From positions 1,736,001-1,800,000 of the forward strand of contig NZ_CP130701.1 of NCBI RefSeq assembly GCF_030553075.1: a DNA stretch of 64,000 nucleotides. Reading direction: 5' to 3'. Every line of letters begins with the position of its first letter. The first letter of the stretch is position 1. The notes beneath the pieces are model-generated. The model saw only the letters and a list, made by a program, of their open reading frames with translations. It was not told where the DNA came from and did not search any database. A program made the translations under genes and the position numbers. Shown piece after piece: positions 52,260 through 61,194 of this stretch. The stretch comes from Halomonas sp. I5-271120. GTDB taxonomy: Bacteria > Pseudomonadota > Gammaproteobacteria > Pseudomonadales > Halomonadaceae.

Positions 52260-53021
52260 ATGCCCCTGCTCGATCTGCTCTCTCCTTTGCCTGCCGGGCT
52301 CAACCTGGGCCTGGTGGCGCTGTCGATCCTGACCTCGATGATCTCGGCGAGCGCCGGCATCGGCGGCGGCACCCTGCTGATTATCGCCATGGCGCAGGTG
52401 ATGCCGGCAGCGGCGCTGATTCCGGTGCATGGCATGGTGCAGCTGGGCTCCAATGCCGGCCGCGCCAGCATGACGTGGCGCCATATCGACCGCCGGGTGA
52501 TCGCCGCCTTTCTGCCCGGGGTGGTGCTTGGCGCCTTGCTTGCAGCCTGGCTGCTGGTGCGCCTGCCTTCGGGCGTGCTGGAGCTCACCATCGCCGGCTT
52601 CGTGCTGTTCTCCTGCTGGGGGCCCGCGCCACCGGCCCGGGCGCTGGGGCGCGTTGGCACTATGCTGGCAGGCGCACTGACGACCCTATTGTCGAGTCTG
52701 GTGGGTGCCAGTGGCCCGCTGGTCGGCTCCTTTATCAAGCATTCCCAGTCCGAGCGAATGGCGCGAGTGGCGACCTTTTCCGCCTGCATGAGCCTTCAGC
52801 ATCTCACCAAGGCGTTCGTGTTCGGGGTGGCCGGCTTCGTTTTCCATGACTGGCTGGGGTTGATGGTGGCAATGATCGCGGCGGGGCTCGCCGGCACCTG
52901 GCTCGGCCTGCGTCTGCTCAAGCGGCTCAGTGAGGCGCACTTCGACGGGCTCTTCAAGTGGGTACTGACCCTGCTGGCGCTGCGTCTGGCCTGGCTCGGC
53001 GTCGAGCGGTTGCTGGGCTGA
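52260..53021 (+). CDS. TSUP-family (TauE/SafE) membrane transporter
   Basis: A 253-residue membrane protein with about eight hydrophobic helices and the TSUP pattern SASAGIGGGTLLIIAMA near residue 32 and SSLVGASGPLVGSF near residue 145 (two repeats). These export or import sulfur-containing or organic anions. Substrate unknown. It is not clearly part of an operon. ATG at 52260 is chosen; a GTG 33 bases upstream would add residues overlapping the promoter. Confidence 0.88.
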   Translation: MPLLDLLSPLPAGLNLGLVALSILTSMISASAGIGGGTLLIIAMAQVMPAAALIPVHGMVQLGSNAGRASMTWRHIDRRVIAAFLPGVVLGALLAAWLLVRLPSGVLELTIAGFVLFSCWGPAPPARALGRVGTMLAGALTTLLSSLVGASGPLVGSFIKHSQSERMARVATFSACMSLQHLTKAFVFGVAGFVFHDWLGLMVAMIAAGLAGTWLGLRLLKRLSEAHFDGLFKWVLTLLALRLAWLGVERLLG

Positions 53022-53044
53022 TGCGTCTAAGTTCCAGATGCCTC

Positions 53045-53533
53045 TCAGCTGCTTTCAAGTTCGTGCAAGAACTGTTTCAGCAAACTGTCCAATTGAGCGC
53101 GCTGTTCGTCGGTAAGAACCCCAGCCAGTGTTTCCTGCGTCTCAACATGGGCGCTAACCGCTTCGTCGATAAGCTCGCGCCCTTGCGGGGTGAGGGAAAT
53201 CAGGAAACCACGCCCGTCCTCGGCATTCCGGACCCGCTCGACCAGACCGGCTTTTACCAGTTGGTCGATACGGTGCGTCATCGTGCCCGACGTGACCAAG
53301 GTCGATGCCATCAGGTCGCCAGGAGAGAGCGCATAGGGCGAGCCTGACCGGCGCAGGGTGGCCAGAACATCGAAGCCTGCAGCATTCAGACCGTATGCGG
53401 ACCAGCTCTTTTCCATGGCACGCATTAGCAACTGGTGCAGCAACTTGATCCGTCCGATCGTGCCCATGGACGCAACCTCAAGGTCGGGTCGCTCTTGTCG
53501 CCATTGCGTAAGAATTTTTTCTATATGATCCAT
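53045..53533 (-). CDS. MarR-family transcriptional regulator
   Basis: A 162-residue winged helix-turn-helix repressor (SPGDLMASTLVTSGTMTHRIDQLVKAGLVERV, DGRGFLISLTPQGREL). It lies divergent from an EamA-type transporter gene, and two palindromes TCTTGA-N2-TCAAGA occupy the promoter between them. Typical of MarR-controlled efflux systems; the inducer is unknown. Confidence 0.93.
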   Translation of the reverse strand: MDHIEKILTQWRQERPDLEVASMGTIGRIKLLHQLLMRAMEKSWSAYGLNAAGFDVLATLRRSGSPYALSPGDLMASTLVTSGTMTHRIDQLVKAGLVERVRNAEDGRGFLISLTPQGRELIDEAVSAHVETQETLAGVLTDEQRAQLDSLLKQFLHELESS

Positions 53534-53556
53534 GCCGCTTAGACTTCCACGCGCTT

Positions 53557-53601
53557 ATCTTGACGTCAAGATTTCGGAGGAATATCTTGAACTCAAGATA
53601 T
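53557..53601. promoter_or_regulatory. Two palindromic MarR operators
   Basis: ATCTTGACGTCAAGAT at 53,557-53,572 (perfect 16-bp palindrome) and ATATCTTGAACTCAAGATAT at 53,582-53,601 (9-bp arms). Both share TCTTGA/TCAAGA halves with a two-base centre and are 27 bp apart centre to centre, just upstream of the transporter start. Confidence 0.9.
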
Positions 53602-53619
53602 GCTCCCGGAGGGACGATG

Positions 53620-54576
53620 ATGACGAGCGTGGCCACAAACAAACCTGAGCGCATCAGGACATGGTTACCCGCACTGCTAAGCCTCTTGTCCGGCGGAGCG
53701 CTGTTGGGTCTATCGACCAATCTGGCCAAAGTGGCGAGTGAGGCGCGCCTGCCGCCTTTGGCGATTCTGTTTTGGTCAATCGTCGGGGCAGCACTGATTT
53801 TGCTCGCGCTGGCCGCGCAACGTCGGAAGCTACCGCCAGTTAACGCTCGTACGCTTGAATACTACTGCGTGTCTGCGCTGGTAGGCGTGGCCGGCCCCAA
53901 TCTCATCTTCTTCTCGGCGGTTCCGCATGTTGGAGCCGGCTTCGTCGCTCTCATCATCACATTGCCGCCGCTTCTGACCTATGTCGGTGCACTGGCACTC
54001 AAACTGGAAGTGTTCAAGGCGATACGTGCCACGGGGGTGGCGGCGGCCTTGGCAGGCGCCGGCGTTTTGGCTTCGGAAAAGCTGTCCTCGCCCGATGCAG
54101 ATGTCTTCTGGACACTGCTGGCGCTTGTCGGGCCGGTCCTGCTGGCCATCGGCAATCTGTATCGCACACTGCGTTGGCCCCAAGGCGTATCCGGCGATGC
54201 ACTGGCGCCGGGCATGCTAGTGGCTGCCGCCATGATGTTGCTGTGCGCCGGATTCTTGCCAGGATTCTCGCTGGCGATACCGATGGAGCAAGGCCTATCG
54301 TTCGTCCTGATCGCTATACAGTCCGCAGTTTTCGCTGGCATGTTCTTGTTGTTGTTCCTGTTGCAGAAAACAGGCGGGCCGGTCCTGCTGAGCCTGCTGG
54401 GATCTGTCGGTGCCCTTGTAGGCGTACCCGTCGCCATATTTCTACAGGGCGAAGCGCCCCCTGGGGGGCTGTTATTCGGTGCTGTTCTGATTGCCGCCGG
54501 CGTTATCCTGCTCACGCTTGGCAATAATCAGCGGGTTAACCCAAGCCCTTACCACCACGAAAGAAAAGCCGGATGA
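53620..54576 (+). CDS. EamA/DMT-superfamily transporter
   Basis: A 318-residue membrane protein with ten predicted helices in two EamA repeats (LSGGALLGLSTNLAKVASEARLPPLAILFWS and PVLLSLLGSVGALVGVPVAIFLQGE). Likely an exporter of metabolites or drugs. ATG at 53620 sits six bases after GGAGGG; an adjacent ATG at 53617 and an upstream frame to 53560 are less likely. It is controlled by the divergent MarR gene through the two palindromes. Confidence 0.88.
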   Translation: MTSVATNKPERIRTWLPALLSLLSGGALLGLSTNLAKVASEARLPPLAILFWSIVGAALILLALAAQRRKLPPVNARTLEYYCVSALVGVAGPNLIFFSAVPHVGAGFVALIITLPPLLTYVGALALKLEVFKAIRATGVAAALAGAGVLASEKLSSPDADVFWTLLALVGPVLLAIGNLYRTLRWPQGVSGDALAPGMLVAAAMMLLCAGFLPGFSLAIPMEQGLSFVLIAIQSAVFAGMFLLLFLLQKTGGPVLLSLLGSVGALVGVPVAIFLQGEAPPGGLLFGAVLIAAGVILLTLGNNQRVNPSPYHHERKAG

Positions 54577-54807
54577 AAATCGCTGGATATGAAGTCACCG
54601 GTCAAGTTGGCAGCCGTATTGCCCTGGCGAAGGGGGGAGCACGTTCGGGCACGGCTATTTGCGTAGTTGGGCGTAACTGATCGACGCCAGTGAAGACGGT
54701 CACGCTGTTCTGCTTGATCAGGCCAAGGCGCTGAGATCAGTTCCCGATACCTAGGTGCCTGTTGTCCTGGTTCTCGGTGCTTGGGTTCTCTTTTCGATCA
54801 CCAAGCG

Positions 54808-55977
54808 TTAGCCGCCCCGGGCATAGACACAGCGCCCCGCCACATAGGTCTGCTGCGGGGTGAGGGTGCGATCGAGCAGGGTCACATCGGCATCGAAGCC
54901 CACGGCCAGCCGGCCCTTGTGACCGTCGAGCCCCAGCACCCTGGCCACGTTGCCCGAAATCAGCTCCAGCGCCTGATCCAGCGTCAGCACCTGTTCGTGT
55001 ACCAGGCGCCGCCAGTCGGCGATCAGGGTGGCGTTGCCCGCCACTCGCATGCCGATATAGCTACCCTGGGCGTCGAACTCGGGCAGGCTGCCATTGCAGT
55101 CGGAACTCATGGTAATGCGCTCGACCGGCACGCCACGTCGCAGCAGTCGCGCCACCGCGCCGAAGCCGGTCAGGTCGTCTTCGTCGGCATCGTCGAAGGC
55201 GGTCACATCCACGCAGGCCTTGAAGGTCAGCGCATAGTCGGCGGCCTCTTCTAAGAGGTCGCGATGGCGGTTTACATGGGTGGGAATCACCTGCTCGGCG
55301 GGAATTTCGGTCTCGGTGAGCAGCCGGCGCAGCGGCTCGAGCCCCCGCCCGCCGTCGCCGATATGGAAGTGGCAGATGCCGCGCTTGCCGGCCAGCATGG
55401 CGCCGACCCTCACCTCGCTGACCAGCCGCTCGATCTCGTCCTGCCGGGGTTGGCTCGAACGGTGATCCGAGATCGCGATCTCACCCAGGCCGATGATCTC
55501 GGGAATCCAGGCCAGGTCGCGCTGCAGGTCGCCGGTGAGGGTCGGCGGCGGCACGCGATAGGACCCGGTGTACATGTAGGCGGCGATGCCCTCGGCGCGC
55601 AGCCCACGCACCTTGGCCAGCAGGTCCGCCGGCGAGCGGCTGATGCCGTCGGTGCCGAGCACCCCCACCACGGTGCCGATGCCCATGGCGGCGATCTGGT
55701 GGGCGGTGATCTCCGGGCAGCGAGACCCGCAGCCGCCTTCGCCGCCCCCACCGGTCACGTGCACGTGCTGATCGATGAAGGCAGGCACGGCGATCAGCTC
55801 CGGCGCCTCCACGACCTGCACCGGCCAGCCTGCCGGCACGTCTAGGTCACGCCCCAGCGCGGCGATGCGACCGCCGGCGATCAGGATCTCGTTGGCCTCG
55901 AGCAGCTCAGGAGCCTGGATGCTGCCCACGCGCAACAGGGTCAGTAGTCCCGCATCCGGGGAAGGGCCGGTCAGCAT
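54808..55977 (-). CDS. iadA: Isoaspartyl dipeptidase IadA
   Basis: A 389-residue amidohydrolase that hydrolyses beta-aspartyl dipeptides. The metal site DQHVHVTGGGGEGG, the lysine-bearing region and HFHIGDGGRGL and SSDCNGSLPEFD are as in E. coli IadA. It overlaps the end of cphA and is the third gene of a cyanophycin operon: cyanophycinase releases beta-Asp-Arg dipeptides, which IadA splits into aspartate and arginine. That gives a complete synthesis and breakdown route in one unit. Confidence 0.95.
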   Translation of the reverse strand: MLTGPSPDAGLLTLLRVGSIQAPELLEANEILIAGGRIAALGRDLDVPAGWPVQVVEAPELIAVPAFIDQHVHVTGGGGEGGCGSRCPEITAHQIAAMGIGTVVGVLGTDGISRSPADLLAKVRGLRAEGIAAYMYTGSYRVPPPTLTGDLQRDLAWIPEIIGLGEIAISDHRSSQPRQDEIERLVSEVRVGAMLAGKRGICHFHIGDGGRGLEPLRRLLTETEIPAEQVIPTHVNRHRDLLEEAADYALTFKACVDVTAFDDADEDDLTGFGAVARLLRRGVPVERITMSSDCNGSLPEFDAQGSYIGMRVAGNATLIADWRRLVHEQVLTLDQALELISGNVARVLGLDGHKGRLAVGFDADVTLLDRTLTPQQTYVAGRCVYARGG

Positions 55978-58763
55978 GGGCGGTTGCCTCGTGAGGTATG
56001 GGGGGGATGGGTTTTTTCAGCGGGGTTTTCCCCCTCAGGGGCTTTATCTGTAGGGGCCGGGCCATCCGCTGTGCTGACGCTTTGCTCTGAAGTGTCCTTG
56101 GAAGTGTCCTGAGAAGGGGCTTTGGAAAGATCTTTGGAAGGGTCCTTGGAATAGTCCTGGGCAGGCGCCTTGAGGCGTTCCTTGAGGCGCTCAAGTGTTC
56201 CTTCAATATCATCGATCAGCAGCACCAGCAGGTCGCCGTCGCTGGCTTCCTCGAAGGCTCGGTCGATGGCCTGCTCCTCTTCCAAGACGAGTTCGGTGTG
56301 ACATGCTCGCGGCACTGAGGCGGCGCCGTCGCGCAACAGGCCGCCGGCTTCCTCCGGGGGGCGGCCGCGGGCGTCGGTCTCGCAGAGGATGACGACATCG
56401 AGCATCGCGGCCAGCCGCGCGCCCAGCTCGAAAAGGTCCTCATCGCGGCGATTGCCCGGGGCGCTGGCCACGCCGATGCGTCGCTTGGCGGGTAGCGCGC
56501 TGACCAGTTCGGCCAGTGCGTCGAGAGCCGGCACGTTATGCCCGTAGTCGATCAGCACCTTGAGGCCAGCGGCCTCGATCAGGTTGGTGCGCCCGGGGTT
56601 CTGGCTGGGCGTCGGGTGGAAGGTGGACAGGCCCATGCGGATATCGGCAGGCGACAGCCCCAGGGCAAAGGCCGCGGCGCTGGCGGCCAGGGCGTTGGCG
56701 ACATTGAAGCGGGCGTGGCCCTCGAAGGTGATCGGCACGTCGGCGACGGGGATGACCTCGGCTTCGACCCGGCCCTGACGCATGACCAGGTTGCCTTGGT
56801 GGACAGTGAAGGCCACCCCCTGATTGTGAACATGCTGACGAATGGCCCGTGAATCCGGGTTCAGGGTAAAGAGAATGCTGTCGCCCCGCGCCCATTCCAG
56901 GGCGGCCAGCACCCGTGGGTCATCGGCATTGATGACGGCGGTGCCCTCCGGGCGGATGGCGTCGATCACCACCGACTTGCAGCGCGCCAGTTCGTCGAGG
57001 GTATGAAGGTCATGCTCGCCGAGATGATCGCTTGCGATGTTGAGCAGCACGCCCACGTCGCAGGCATCGAAACCGAGCCCGCGGCGCATGATGCCGCCCC
57101 GCGCCACCTCGAGTACCGCGCACTCCACCGTGGGCTCGCGCAGCACGATCGTGGCCGCCAGCGGGCCGCTGTAGTCGCCGCGCATGATGACGTGGCTGTC
57201 GATCTCGATGGCGCCGGTGCAGGCCATGCCCACCTTGCGGCCCACCTGGCGCAGAAGATGCGAGAGCAGGCGCACCGTGGTCGTCTTGCCGTTGGTGCCG
57301 GTGACCGCGACGATGGGGATGCGCGCATCGCTGCCGCTGTCCGGAAACAGCATGTCGATGACCGGCTGGCCGACATCCCGGCCCTGGCCGTGGGTGGGCG
57401 ACAGATGCATGCGAAAGCCGGGCCCCGCGTTGACCTCGACCACGGCCGCGGATTGCTCCTCCAGCGGGCGAGTCAGGGTCTCGGCGAGCAGGTCGATGCC
57501 GATGATGTCGAGTCCAATGAGTCGCGCGATGCGCTCCGCCACATAGCGCACCTCCGGGTGCACATCGTCGGTCACGTCGGTGGCGGTGCCGCCGGTGCTC
57601 AGGTTGGCGGTGGGCTTGAGGAAGACGATCTCGTCTGCGGCAATCACGCTCTCAAGGTTCAGATGCTGCTGACTGATCATCCGCCGCGACTGCTCGTCCA
57701 GCTCGATCTGGGTAAGCAGATTCTCATGGCCAACGCCGCGTCTTGGGTCGGCGTTCTCCCGGTCGATCAGTTCCTTGAGCGTGGCCTTTCCATCGCCGAC
57801 CACATGGGCCGGACGTCGCCGGGCGGCGGCCACCAACTGGCCATTAATAACCAGCAGGCGGTGATCCTCGCCGCTGATGCACTGCTCGACGATCACCGAA
57901 TGATGGCGGCGAGCGGCGATGTTGAAGGCGTCGCACAGCGCCTGGTCGTCCTCGACGCTGGTGCTCACGCCGCGACCATGGTTGCCGACCAGCGGCTTCA
58001 CCGCCAGGGGGTAGCCGATGCGCCGCGAGACCTCGAGCGCCTCATCGACGGTGGAGCACACCTCGCCCTTGGGCACCGGGATGCCGGCATCGCCGAGCAG
58101 CTGCTTCGTCCATTGCTTGTCATCGGCGATGCTGTAGCCAATCAGGTCCGTTTGGCAGGTCACGGTTGCCTGAATGCGCTGCTGGCGGTGGCCATGGCCC
58201 AGTTGGAGGTAGCTGCTGTCGTCGGTGAGGCGCATATAAGGAATGCCGCGACGCTCGGCGGCCTCGATGATTGCGGCGGTGGAGGGCCCCAGCATGTTCG
58301 CGTCGCGCACCACCTTTAGGCGATCGATGATCGCCTGAATGTCGATCTCGAGGCCATGGAAGAGGCGGCGGACCAGCTCGACGGCCTCCACGCCAGCCGC
58401 CAGGCCGCTGGCCTCGTCGCGGTAGCGGTAGACGACGTTGTAGATCCCGGCATCATAGCTGTCGATGGTCTTGCCGTAGCCCACCGAGAAACCGATCAGG
58501 TTCTGCAGCTCGATCGCCACATGCTCGACCACGTGACCGGCCCAAGTGCCTCGTGCCAGGCGTTCCAGAAAGCCGCCGGGGCGACCGACCGAGCAACGGT
58601 GCCCCTGCAGAGTCGGCAATAGCTCGCTGAGTCGCTCGGCGATGCCGGGCACGGTGTCGCTGGGGCGGTGCTCCAGGTCGCCGATGTCCAGGCGCATGAA
58701 GATGGTCAAATAGCGGCTGTAGTAGTTGGGGCCGCGCAGTGCGCGGTGCTCGAGAATATTCAT
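55971..58763 (-). CDS. cphA: Cyanophycin synthetase
   Basis: A 930-residue enzyme making the Asp-Arg storage polymer without a ribosome. Domain order is normal: N-domain, ATP-grasp domain (GYPLAVKPLVGNHGRGVS, ISGEDHRLLVINGQ) for Arg/Asp addition, and Mur-ligase-like domain (VAVTGTNGKTTTVRLL, VLEVARGGIMRRGLGFD, SDHLGEHD). After the usual end near residue 880 there is a ~60-residue Lys/Ser/Asp-rich tail with degenerate repeats (DYSKDPSKDLSKAPSQDTSKD), which is not typical of the family. The start overlaps cphB and the stop overlaps iadA. Confidence 0.97.
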   Translation of the reverse strand: MNILEHRALRGPNYYSRYLTIFMRLDIGDLEHRPSDTVPGIAERLSELLPTLQGHRCSVGRPGGFLERLARGTWAGHVVEHVAIELQNLIGFSVGYGKTIDSYDAGIYNVVYRYRDEASGLAAGVEAVELVRRLFHGLEIDIQAIIDRLKVVRDANMLGPSTAAIIEAAERRGIPYMRLTDDSSYLQLGHGHRQQRIQATVTCQTDLIGYSIADDKQWTKQLLGDAGIPVPKGEVCSTVDEALEVSRRIGYPLAVKPLVGNHGRGVSTSVEDDQALCDAFNIAARRHHSVIVEQCISGEDHRLLVINGQLVAAARRRPAHVVGDGKATLKELIDRENADPRRGVGHENLLTQIELDEQSRRMISQQHLNLESVIAADEIVFLKPTANLSTGGTATDVTDDVHPEVRYVAERIARLIGLDIIGIDLLAETLTRPLEEQSAAVVEVNAGPGFRMHLSPTHGQGRDVGQPVIDMLFPDSGSDARIPIVAVTGTNGKTTTVRLLSHLLRQVGRKVGMACTGAIEIDSHVIMRGDYSGPLAATIVLREPTVECAVLEVARGGIMRRGLGFDACDVGVLLNIASDHLGEHDLHTLDELARCKSVVIDAIRPEGTAVINADDPRVLAALEWARGDSILFTLNPDSRAIRQHVHNQGVAFTVHQGNLVMRQGRVEAEVIPVADVPITFEGHARFNVANALAASAAAFALGLSPADIRMGLSTFHPTPSQNPGRTNLIEAAGLKVLIDYGHNVPALDALAELVSALPAKRRIGVASAPGNRRDEDLFELGARLAAMLDVVILCETDARGRPPEEAGGLLRDGAASVPRACHTELVLEEEQAIDRAFEEASDGDLLVLLIDDIEGTLERLKERLKAPAQDYSKDPSKDLSKAPSQDTSKDTSEQSVSTADGPAPTDKAPEGENPAEKTHPPHTSRGNRPC
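56078..56165 (-). repeat. Degenerate 12-15 bp repeats in the cphA 3' end
   Basis: Variants of TCCTTGGAAGGG/TCTTTGGAA recur about six times and encode the SKDPSKDLSKAP-like tail of CphA. Confidence 0.75.
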
Positions 58764-59608
58764 AGTGTGTTCGCCAGCACGGCTTCGAGCGCCTCGGGGA
58801 CCAGGTAGCGTCGCGCCCCGAGATCGAAACCGTGGCCGCTGACCAGGGCATGCAGAATCATGTGCTCGATGGCTACCGGCTCTCCCATCGACAGCTCGGC
58901 GATATTGGAGCTCGCCAGATCACGGCTGTCGATCAGGATGACGTGCCCCGAGCCGATCGCCTCGATAATGCCGTGAGGGTGGATGATCACGCCGGCATCC
59001 TCGCCGATGCCCACGCCCAGGTGCTCGGGGTTGCTCGCGCCGACCTCCATCAGGCGTGTGAAGCGGCCGCGCTCGAGGAAATGGCTGTCGATGATCAGTC
59101 CCTCGGCAAGCCCCAGGCCGAAGGTCATGTTGACGGCGCCCTTGCGCAGCGCATCCGCGGCGGCACCGTTGTAGATCATGGTGCCCGGCATCGCCGCGGC
59201 ACCGGCACTGGTGCCAGCCACTACCGCACCGGCCGCCAGGCGCTCGCGAATGGCCTGCAGCGTGGCCGAGCCGCCCATCACATGGGTCAGGCGCAGCTGG
59301 TCGCCGCCGGTGAAGAAGATGACGCCGCTCTGCTCGATCAGCCGCACCGTTTCGGGGTGCCCTGCCTGCTGGCGGTCCTTGATGTCCAGCGAATGAATGC
59401 GGCTCGCCCCCAGGCGCGTGAAGGCCGCCTCGTAGTCGGGCAGCACCTGGTCGGGGATGCCGCTCGCCGTGGCGATGACCGCAACCTCATGGTTATCCGC
59501 AGGGGCCAGGGCAAACACCCGCGTCAGGATTTCGAGGTCCGAGGTTCTGTCCTCGGCCCCTCCGATGGCCACCAGATGGCCGGATACCGAGCCGAGAGAA
59601 GCAGTCAT
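58760..59608 (-). CDS. cphB: Cyanophycinase
   Basis: A 282-residue serine peptidase of family S51 that degrades cyanophycin to beta-Asp-Arg. The nucleophile elbow is GTSAGAAAMPG; IGGAEDRTSD, FTGGDQLRLTHVMG and LGVGIGEDAGVIIHPHG are conserved. It is first in the cphB-cphA-iadA operon, and its stop overlaps the cphA start (ATGA). Presence in the same operon as the synthetase suggests tight balancing of storage and use. Confidence 0.96.
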   Translation of the reverse strand: MTASLGSVSGHLVAIGGAEDRTSDLEILTRVFALAPADNHEVAVIATASGIPDQVLPDYEAAFTRLGASRIHSLDIKDRQQAGHPETVRLIEQSGVIFFTGGDQLRLTHVMGGSATLQAIRERLAAGAVVAGTSAGAAAMPGTMIYNGAAADALRKGAVNMTFGLGLAEGLIIDSHFLERGRFTRLMEVGASNPEHLGVGIGEDAGVIIHPHGIIEAIGSGHVILIDSRDLASSNIAELSMGEPVAIEHMILHALVSGHGFDLGARRYLVPEALEAVLANTL

Positions 59609-60013
59609 GGTCCTTTCGTCGCCAAGCGACGCTTTTGAGAAAGTGGTCTAGATCACTCTCGAGTTGGCTCTTGAGCAGGGACTTGAGCAAGTGCATGAGC
59701 AGGTTCTTGAGCAAGTGCTTGGGATGGCGCTTGATAAGGCCGCGAAAAGCGGCTGAGCACGTTTGTAAGCGATGCGCGCACGGGTCATAGATCGCGCGGC
59801 GTTGTACATGAAGCTTAGCTGTTTATTCAGCGTAGTTTATTCAGCATAGTCGTCGTCAGGCTTCACACCCCGTCGATGGCTTGCCCCTCTCGAGAGAGCC
59901 CGCCATGATGAGTGATCCTTGCTCATGGCGATCTTCAGCCGATCTCTTCATCAGCCCAGTCTCCTCGCCACCCCATTCCCGATGAATCCAGTCTCTTGAT
60001 CAGACCTCTCGCC
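59609..60013. other. Promoter region between cphB and its divergent regulator
   Basis: About 400 bases. The cphB-proximal part (59,650-59,740) is a run of CTTGAGCA(A/G)-type 12-bp degenerate repeats. GTTTATTCAGC(G/A)TA is tandemly duplicated at 59,819-59,846. The region must hold both promoters; I see no clear dyad operator. Confidence 0.55.
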
Positions 60014-61051
60014 ATGCATTCCGCTCACTCCAGCTTTTCGCCTTCAAGCGCGTCTTCCTCAGGCCCTGTTTCCTCAAGCCCTGTTTCCGCAAATCCGGGG
60101 CCCTCAAGCGCCATGCCGGAGCGGTTGGGTTTCCTGCTGCTGCCGCGCTTCTCGATGATGGCCTTCTTCTCGGCAGTGGAGCCGCTGCGCATCGCCAATC
60201 GCATCAGCGGCCGGCCGCTGTTCGACTGGACGCTGATCAGCGAGGACGGCGGCCCGGTGACTGCTTCCAACGGCATGACCCTGCTTGCCGACCAGTCCAT
60301 CGAGGCCGTCCATCATCTGCCGACGCTTGCCGTCTGCAGTGGGTTTGATCCCGAGGCGCACCAGAGCCGCGCGATCACCCGCTGGCTTAACCGCCTGGGG
60401 CAGGGCGGCTGCGTACTCGGTGGGCTGGATACTGGCTGCTTCGTGCTGGCCGCGGCAGGTTTACTGAAAGGGGAGCGGGTGACCCTGCACTGGGAGAGCC
60501 TGCCGGCATTTCGCGAGCGCTTCCCATCGATCGCCACTAGCGATGAGCTGTTCGAGCTCGGCGTGCGGCGGTTTTCCTGTGCGGGGGGCGCCGCGGCCAT
60601 GGACATGGCGCTGGAAGTGATTGCCCGCCGTCACGGCCAGGCGTTGGCTATCGACGTCTCCGAGCAGCTGATTCATGAGCGCATGCGCACCCGCCGCGAC
60701 CAGCAGCGCATGACCATGGCGCGGCGACTGGGCACCCATCGGCGGCATCTGGTCGATGCCGTGGCGCTGATGGAGCGCCACCTGGAAACGCCGCTGACGC
60801 TTGCGGGGGTGGCCGAGCGTTGCGGTATTTCATCCCGCCAGCTGCAGCGCCTGTTCGAGCAGGAGCTGGGCTCGACGCCCCGGCGGTGGTACCTGCGACT
60901 GCGCCTCGAGCGCGCCCGCCAACTGCTGGCCGAGACCGATCTGGATATCCTTTCCGTGGGGCTGGCCTGCGGCTTCACCAGCGCCTCGAGCTTCTCGCGG
61001 GCCTTTCGCCAGCACTTCGCCAAGGCCCCGCGGCAGGTGCGCGAGGAGTGA
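60014..61051 (+). CDS. GlxA-type AraC-family regulator near the cyanophycin operon
   Basis: A 345-residue paralogue of the regulator beside tmpA. A Ser/Pro-rich N-terminal leader with short repeats (SSASSSGPVSSSPVS) precedes a DJ-1-like domain (LGFLLLPRFSMMAFFSAVEPLRIAN, GGLDTGCFVLAAAGLL, LHWESLPAF) and a double helix-turn-helix (TLAGVAERCGISSRQLQRLFEQELG, DILSVGLACGFTSASSFSRAFRQHFAKAPRQV). Relatives such as ArgR of Pseudomonas sense arginine, fitting a role controlling cyanophycin, an arginine store. The start is uncertain: none of GTG 59912, ATG 60014 or ATG 60113 has a good ribosome-binding site. Confidence 0.85.
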   Translation: MHSAHSSFSPSSASSSGPVSSSPVSANPGPSSAMPERLGFLLLPRFSMMAFFSAVEPLRIANRISGRPLFDWTLISEDGGPVTASNGMTLLADQSIEAVHHLPTLAVCSGFDPEAHQSRAITRWLNRLGQGGCVLGGLDTGCFVLAAAGLLKGERVTLHWESLPAFRERFPSIATSDELFELGVRRFSCAGGAAAMDMALEVIARRHGQALAIDVSEQLIHERMRTRRDQQRMTMARRLGTHRRHLVDAVALMERHLETPLTLAGVAERCGISSRQLQRLFEQELGSTPRRWYLRLRLERARQLLAETDLDILSVGLACGFTSASSFSRAFRQHFAKAPRQVREE

Positions 61052-61194
61052 GCGGGCTTTGTTGGTCCGCGTAACGGTTGTCGGTGTGGGAGAACCGGCC
61101 TCTCAGAGGGCTGCTCTTAGCTTCGGTTGACGTTGAAAGATGAGCCGAGAAAGGATCGGCGCTCCCTTCTGACTATACCGGGTGGCCTAACGTC

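Noticed and set aside
54572..54680. Short frame beginning MKIAGYEVTGQVG after the EamA gene
   Set aside because: About 35 codons, overlaps the EamA gene end, no ribosome-binding site; too little to call.
57003..58319. 438-codon plus-strand ORF opposite cphA
   Set aside because: Shadow of the GC-rich cphA coding strand; His/Ala/Gly/Arg-rich composition and no family resemblance.
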